Below, one piece after another: positions 42,012 to 47,757 of a stretch of 47,757 nucleotides of DNA (positions within the stretch are counted from its first letter, which is position 1; every line of letters begins with the position of its first letter). Source of the stretch: Vicinamibacterales bacterium (lineage in GTDB: Bacteria; Acidobacteriota; Vicinamibacteria; Vicinamibacterales; UBA8438). The translations under genes were made by a program, and so were the position numbers. The stretch spans positions 1 through 47,757 of the forward strand of contig CALLXD010000059.1 of assembly GCA_937766455.1 (NCBI GenBank), written 5' to 3'. A model generated the notes under the pieces. The model did no database searches, was not told where the DNA came from, and worked only from the letters and a program-made list of their open reading frames with translations.

Positions 42012-43422
42012 CTGTTGATCTTCGCGAGCGGCGGCTTCTGCTGTGATTCTATGCGACCCGCTCGGTAGACGCCTCCTCCTTGGCTTCGAGCACATCGAGG
42101 GCTGCGACCAACTTCGGAATGTCGCGCCAGCCGTGGACCCGCCTGAACGTCTTCTCCGCTTCGACGATGGCCGCGCTGACCCAGCGTATGACCATCATGC
42201 CGTTGCGCCACCGCTTCACGTTGCGCGAGTAGGTCGCAATGGTGCTGTTGAAGTTCTCGATCGCGTTGGTGGTGCGGAGCTTCCGATACAACACGCCGGT
42301 GACACCGAGGCGTTGGAGCGTGAGGGTGTCGTCGAGCCCCTCGCGCACGGACGCCGCTGCGCCAGGATGGTCCGTCTCGAGCGACGTGGCCAGGCGCTTC
42401 AAGTGTCGGTGCGCCACCGCGACGTCTCCCGCGGTCCAGGCGTCCCGCAGCCTGGCCGTCACGTTCGCGTGCAATCGCTCCGGGAGGTGGCCCAGAATGT
42501 TGCGCTGCTTGTGGAGCTGACACCGTTGGATCGCGGCCAGCGCCCCGAAGACCGTGCGGATGGCCGAGGTGAGGGCCTTCGCGCCGTCGATCACAAAAAG
42601 GCGCGCCCGGTCGGGATCCAATCCGCGATCCACGAGGTCGCGGAGCAGCGCCTTGACGACGCGGCTGTGCTCGGTGTGCCCTTCGCGCAGGCCCAGAATC
42701 TGCTTTTTGCCCTCGCCATCAATGCCCAGCGCGATTAACACCGTGTGGTCGCCCAGGATGATCCCGTCGATCAGCACGATCGGAAAGTGGCGGTCCCCGA
42801 GCGGCATCGTCAGCCAGGTGGTCAGCTGCGTGGTCGTCAGCGCGACATACCGGCGCGAGACGGCGCTCTTCGACGTCGACCGCTCACTGACCTCGTCCGG
42901 TAGCGGGTCGAGGCTCCGGGCGTACTTTCGCGTCGAGATCCCGCAGGCCACGGCGTTCACCGTCTGCGCGTCCAGCGGGTCTTGGTCCGAGGCGAACGCG
43001 AAGCTGGGCAGCGTGAGCTCCTGCCCAGCCTGACTGCGGACGCGGGGGCGCGTCATCTGAATCCGGCGCCCCCCGAGCGTGACCTCGCTCGGCGCCGTGC
43101 CCGCGCGGCCCGCCCGTCGGTCGGGGTTGTGTTTTCCGCGCGGCCCGCACAACTCGGTGCGGTCCTGCTCCATCATGGCGTCGAGGACCTGTTGGCCCGC
43201 ACGAATGCACAGATCGAAATACGAGCGTTCGATACGCGCAAACGCGCCCAGCACCGACAGAGGCACTTCTATGGTCGCGGCCTTGGACTGCTCTACAGCT
43301 TGGAGACGGGGCGACTTCCTGGCATGCTTCGTCATGGCGGTGGCTCCTTCTTGGTTTGGTTACCCCTTCCGTATCACACGGAGGGTGAAGAAGCCGCCGC
43401 TCTTACATCAGAAGATCAACAG
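42012..43422 (-). mobile_element. IS256-family insertion sequence
   Basis: About 1.41 kb with imperfect terminal inverted repeats: both ends begin CTGTTGATCTTC, and GAGCGGCGGCTTCT follows after 2 bases on the left and 8 on the right. One transposase gene fills it. The flanks (ending CCCGCTCG on the left, starting GGTCTTGG on the right) show no 8- or 9-bp target duplication, so the element was probably joined here by recombination or a flanking deletion rather than by simple insertion. It splits a glycosyltransferase gene. Confidence 0.88.
42049..43335 (-). CDS. IS256-family transposase
   Basis: 428 residues, full length for the mutator-type family. The DDE residues are readable: D in VLIDGIILGDHTVLIALGID, D in LFVIDGAKALTSAIR, and E in TTNAIENFNSTIATYSRNVK. 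Family landmarks AIQRCQLHKQRNILGHLPER and RWVSAAIVEAEKTFRRVHGW are intact, with no stops or frameshifts, so it may still be active. Confidence 0.93.
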   Translation of the reverse strand: MTKHARKSPRLQAVEQSKAATIEVPLSVLGAFARIERSYFDLCIRAGQQVLDAMMEQDRTELCGPRGKHNPDRRAGRAGTAPSEVTLGGRRIQMTRPRVRSQAGQELTLPSFAFASDQDPLDAQTVNAVACGISTRKYARSLDPLPDEVSERSTSKSAVSRRYVALTTTQLTTWLTMPLGDRHFPIVLIDGIILGDHTVLIALGIDGEGKKQILGLREGHTEHSRVVKALLRDLVDRGLDPDRARLFVIDGAKALTSAIRTVFGALAAIQRCQLHKQRNILGHLPERLHANVTARLRDAWTAGDVAVAHRHLKRLATSLETDHPGAAASVREGLDDTLTLQRLGVTGVLYRKLRTTNAIENFNSTIATYSRNVKRWRNGMMVIRWVSAAIVEAEKTFRRVHGWRDIPKLVAALDVLEAKEEASTERVA

Positions 43423-44490
43423 GTCTTGGGACATTCCCACTGCGGTCGCCCGTGCCAGGGGCGTATCTGGCCGCGCGCCGTCCTCCAGAGAAGTCGCGCC
43501 AGGGCGCACAGCAAGACGCCCCCGACCAGCAGCCAGAGCCCGTCGATACCCTTCGCTGGTACTCGGCACACCCAGGCCAGAGAGCTGCACGCGGCGTCCA
43601 CCGAACATCGTGGCCAGATGGTCGCCAAAGAGTTGGCCAACGCGGTGAGGGAGTCCCCCCGGGTCCCAATAGAAACGCCCCAACGCTGCATTCACATTTG
43701 ACGAGGAGGCGGCGGACGTGAAGGCCGGCGTTGACGGGCCGAAGTCGCTCCCGGCCGCCGCGCGGACGAGCCCGACGATCTGCCAGACCGCGGCAAAGGC
43801 GAACGCCGAGCGCAGATACCGCGTCGCGGTGGCGCGGGAGAACAGTGAGCCGTCCGCCAGTTGGACGAGGAGCAACGCACCCAGGGCGTACACCGCGAAG
43901 ACGCGCTGCAGGAAGCCCACCGCCAGCACGGCCCCGAAGGTCAGCGGATGACGTCGTAGTAGCCACAGGAGTGGGACCATGAGCAACGGTTCGACGTTGC
44001 CCCCGCTAGGCTCGATGAGTTGCATCGACGTGCCGGGCGGCGCTAGCAGAAACGGGGTGGCGACAAGAAGCGCCATCCACGGGCGCAGACGCAGCTCACG
44101 CTGCAACAGCTGGATCAAGAGCGTGGCCAGTCCAATGTTGACGAACAAGAGCGGCAGTCGGAGCAGGAACTCGGACGGGCCGAACAGCATGAACAGAGGA
44201 GCGGCCATCCACACTTGGACCGCCAACTGGTAATCCTGACCATATTTGAACACCGGGAAAGCCCGCCCCTCGATGAGGTGGGTGGTCATGAGCCCGGTGA
44301 CGGCCTGGTCGGAATTGAAGGAGCCTTCGAAGAACAGGAAGACCGCGGTGCGGACGATGATAAGGACGGCGGCGACACACAGCACCGCCACGCGCTCGCG
44401 CCGCATCGCCTCGATCAGGCGTCGACCGATCGGTCGGCTCGGCTCTCGCCGCGTCGCATCGTGCCGGCCCGAGGGCTCGTTCTCGGCCAC
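43423..44490 (-). pseudogene. GT-C-type membrane glycosyltransferase, N-terminal part cut by IS256
   Basis: A cytoplasmic lead (MAENEPSGRHDATRREPSRP) is followed by membrane helices and the first periplasmic loop with FFEGSFNSDQAVTGLMTTHL and FKYGQDYQLAVQVWMAAPLF. The acidic SDQ position fits the catalytic aspartate of GT39/ArnT-like lipid-linked sugar transferases. Later helices include PWMALLVATPFLLAPPG and SAFAFAAVWQIVGLVRAAAG. Near 43565 the frame shifts: GIDGLWLLVGGVLLCALARL, clearly a helix, is in the neighbouring frame. So the gene is broken both by a frameshift and by the IS. Confidence 0.78.
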
Positions 44491-44532
44491 GGCGGGATGC
44501 TATCACCCCGGGAAACGGGGCAGACGGAGTGG

Positions 44533-46272
<1,740 letters not shown>

Positions 46273-46490
46273 CTATCGGTCGAACCGGCGTCGCGGGAAC
46301 GAGCGGACGCGATCTCGCGGTCAGCCCGGATTGAGATTGACCAGAATCGCCGGGCGAATATGCACTGACCGATACTAATCCAGGCCTCCGTCAATGTCTC
46401 GTCGGGTGCGTCGCGGGCCGAGTCGTCGTGGGGCAGGTGCGGCTATACTCGGAGTCCAATCGTTCCACGACCGACCACAGGGGGGTGCGT

Positions 46491-47757
46491 ATGCTACGTC
46501 GATTGTTTGGCTCTGTCCTGGGCCCGGTGGCGTTGACTATCGCGCTGTGCCCGAGCCTGGCGCTGGCCCAATACGGCGCGACCAATGGCGAGTGGCGCAC
46601 CTACGCCGGTGACCTCGGTGGTACCAAATACTCTCCGCTCGATCAGATCGATGGGACGAATTTCTCCACGCTTGAGATCGCCTGGCGATGGACGTCGGCC
46701 GACGGCGGGCTCGATCTGGATGCCCTGCGCGAGCTGCACCCTGAGATCGGGATCCGCAACTTCAAGACCACCCCACTGATGGTCGACGGCGTCGTGTACG
46801 TCTCGACGCCGCTCGCCTTGTCGGCGGCCCTCGATGCCGGCACGGGTGAGGTCCGCTGGCAGTATGACCCAGAGGCGTATCGTGCGGCTCCCTACCCTCA
46901 CGCCAGCGTGCTGAGCTACAACAGACGCGGGCTGGCCTACTGGGCCGAGGACGATGGGCGCGATGCGCGCATCTTCTACGGCACGAATGACGGCTATCTC
47001 CTGGCCGTCGATGCGCGCACCGGGCAACCGGTCCGCAGCTTTGGCGACAACGGCCGGGTCGATCTCGCGGAGGGCATTCCACGTGCGCCTCGGGGCACCA
47101 CCGACCAGCTCGGCCACAGCTGGCTCGGCGTCGCGTCAGCGCCCATCGTCGCCCACGATGTCGTCGTGACCCCGACGGTCATCTCCGACATTGCCATCAC
47201 GAAGGAAGCGCCGCCGGGGTGGGTCAAGGGCATCGACGCCCGGACCGGCGACACGAAGTGGACGTTTCGCACGGTGCCGCAGGCGGACGACTTCGGGGCT
47301 GAGAGCTGGCAGAACGAATCGTGGCGCTATTCGGGGAATACCAACGCCTGGGCCACGTTCGCGGTCGACGACGCGCTGGGCTACATCTACGTGCCGACCG
47401 GTACCCGCGACCAGCGACTACTACGGCGGCCACCGACTGGGTGACAACCTGTTCGCCGAGACCCTGGTCGCTCTCGACATCGAGACGGGGCAGCGCATGT
47501 GGCACTTCCAGGCCGTGCACCACGGGGTGTGGGACTATGACTTCCCGACGCATCCGAATCTGCTCGACGTGACGGTTGATGGGCGCGACATCCAGGCCAT
47601 CGCGCAGATCAGCAAACAGGGGTTCACGTATGTCTTCGACCGGGCAACTGGCGACCCGGTGTGGCCGATCGAGGAGCGGAGTGTCGAGACCGACACGGAC
47701 CTGGACGGCGACGTCTTGTCGCCAACCCAGCCGTTCCCCACCAAACCGCTCCCGTTC
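46491..47757 (+). pseudogene. PQQ-dependent dehydrogenase, frameshifted, cut by the right edge
   Basis: From ATG 46491: signal peptide MLRRLFGSVLGPVALTIALC-PSLALAQ, then WRTYAGDLGGTKYSPLDQID, LEIAWRWTSADGG, KTTPLMVDGVVYVSTPLALS, ALDAGTGEVRWQYDPEAYRA and AVDARTGQPVRSFGDNGRVD. This is the family of membrane-bound or periplasmic quinoprotein glucose dehydrogenase-like enzymes. After YIYVPTGT (near 47405) the frame is lost; one extra or two missing bases in ACCCGCGACC explain it, because the next frame continues [40 protein letters not shown] and [19 protein letters not shown] to the edge. It is either a broken gene or a sequence error. Confidence 0.8.

Noticed and set aside
41990-43440. Target-site duplication for the IS256 element
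   Set aside because: Flanking 8-9 base strings on the two sides do not match in direct orientation under the end positions I can define.

Overview
The window is GC-rich bacterial DNA. It carries no ribosomal marker. The mix of Ser/Thr kinase remnants, PQQ dehydrogenases, DUF6152, DUF2911, stand-alone TonB receptors and a repeated family of secreted proteins fits an Acidobacteriota genome (Vicinamibacteria-like), probably environmental. That assignment is inference from gene content.

Layout. Positions 1-10.1 kb are an accessory region bounded by two direct copies (115-805 and 9178-9868) of most of a MYG1-like gene; only the right copy is complete. Between the copies lie a Sel1-repeat scrap, a tRNA-Pro 3' fragment, a broken tyrosine recombinase, an exported protein, a DUF3883 protein, a truncated Nmad3 gene, an internally deleted protein kinase, two identical tRNA-Cys 3' halves flanking a HigBA-type toxin-antitoxin pair, a winged-helix/nucleotidyltransferase pair, a pentapeptide-repeat protein and lipoxygenase-like debris. 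This looks like a repeatedly used integration site holding defence-type genes and decayed cargo.

Positions 10.1-19.3 kb hold an ArsR regulator, a molybdopterin dehydrogenase large subunit without its partner subunits, a two-RCK potassium channel, a YdbS/YdbT PH-domain operon, a lipoprotein and a DUF2911 protein. Positions 19.4-34 kb hold mostly secreted or periplasmic proteins: copper amine oxidase, TonB receptor, PQQ alcohol dehydrogenase, double-VOC protein, di-haem cytochrome, DUF6152 protein and four members of one paralogous exported family. I call it the CHEGNY family after its C-terminal motif. Two further members lie at 3.5-4.5 kb and 40-41.1 kb, making six in 48 kb. All six keep two cysteines and a WEGxTLVVE core. 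I cannot attach a known function to them.

Positions 34-41.4 kb hold an RnfD-like membrane protein with cysteine-rich repeats, a membrane protein and a divergent membrane protein/winged-helix regulator pair with a 17-bp palindromic operator and a second similar site 0.8 kb away, peptidase E, a metallo-beta-lactamase-fold hydrolase and a small CxxC protein. From 41.4 kb an IS256-family element splits a GT-C type glycosyltransferase, followed by leuA and a frameshifted PQQ dehydrogenase that runs off the right edge.

The common theme of 19-41 kb is periplasmic redox chemistry (PQQ, copper/TPQ, cytochrome c), with the CHEGNY proteins repeatedly beside it. Several genes carry single-base frameshifts or in-frame internal deletions, from real decay or assembly errors; the sequence alone cannot separate these.
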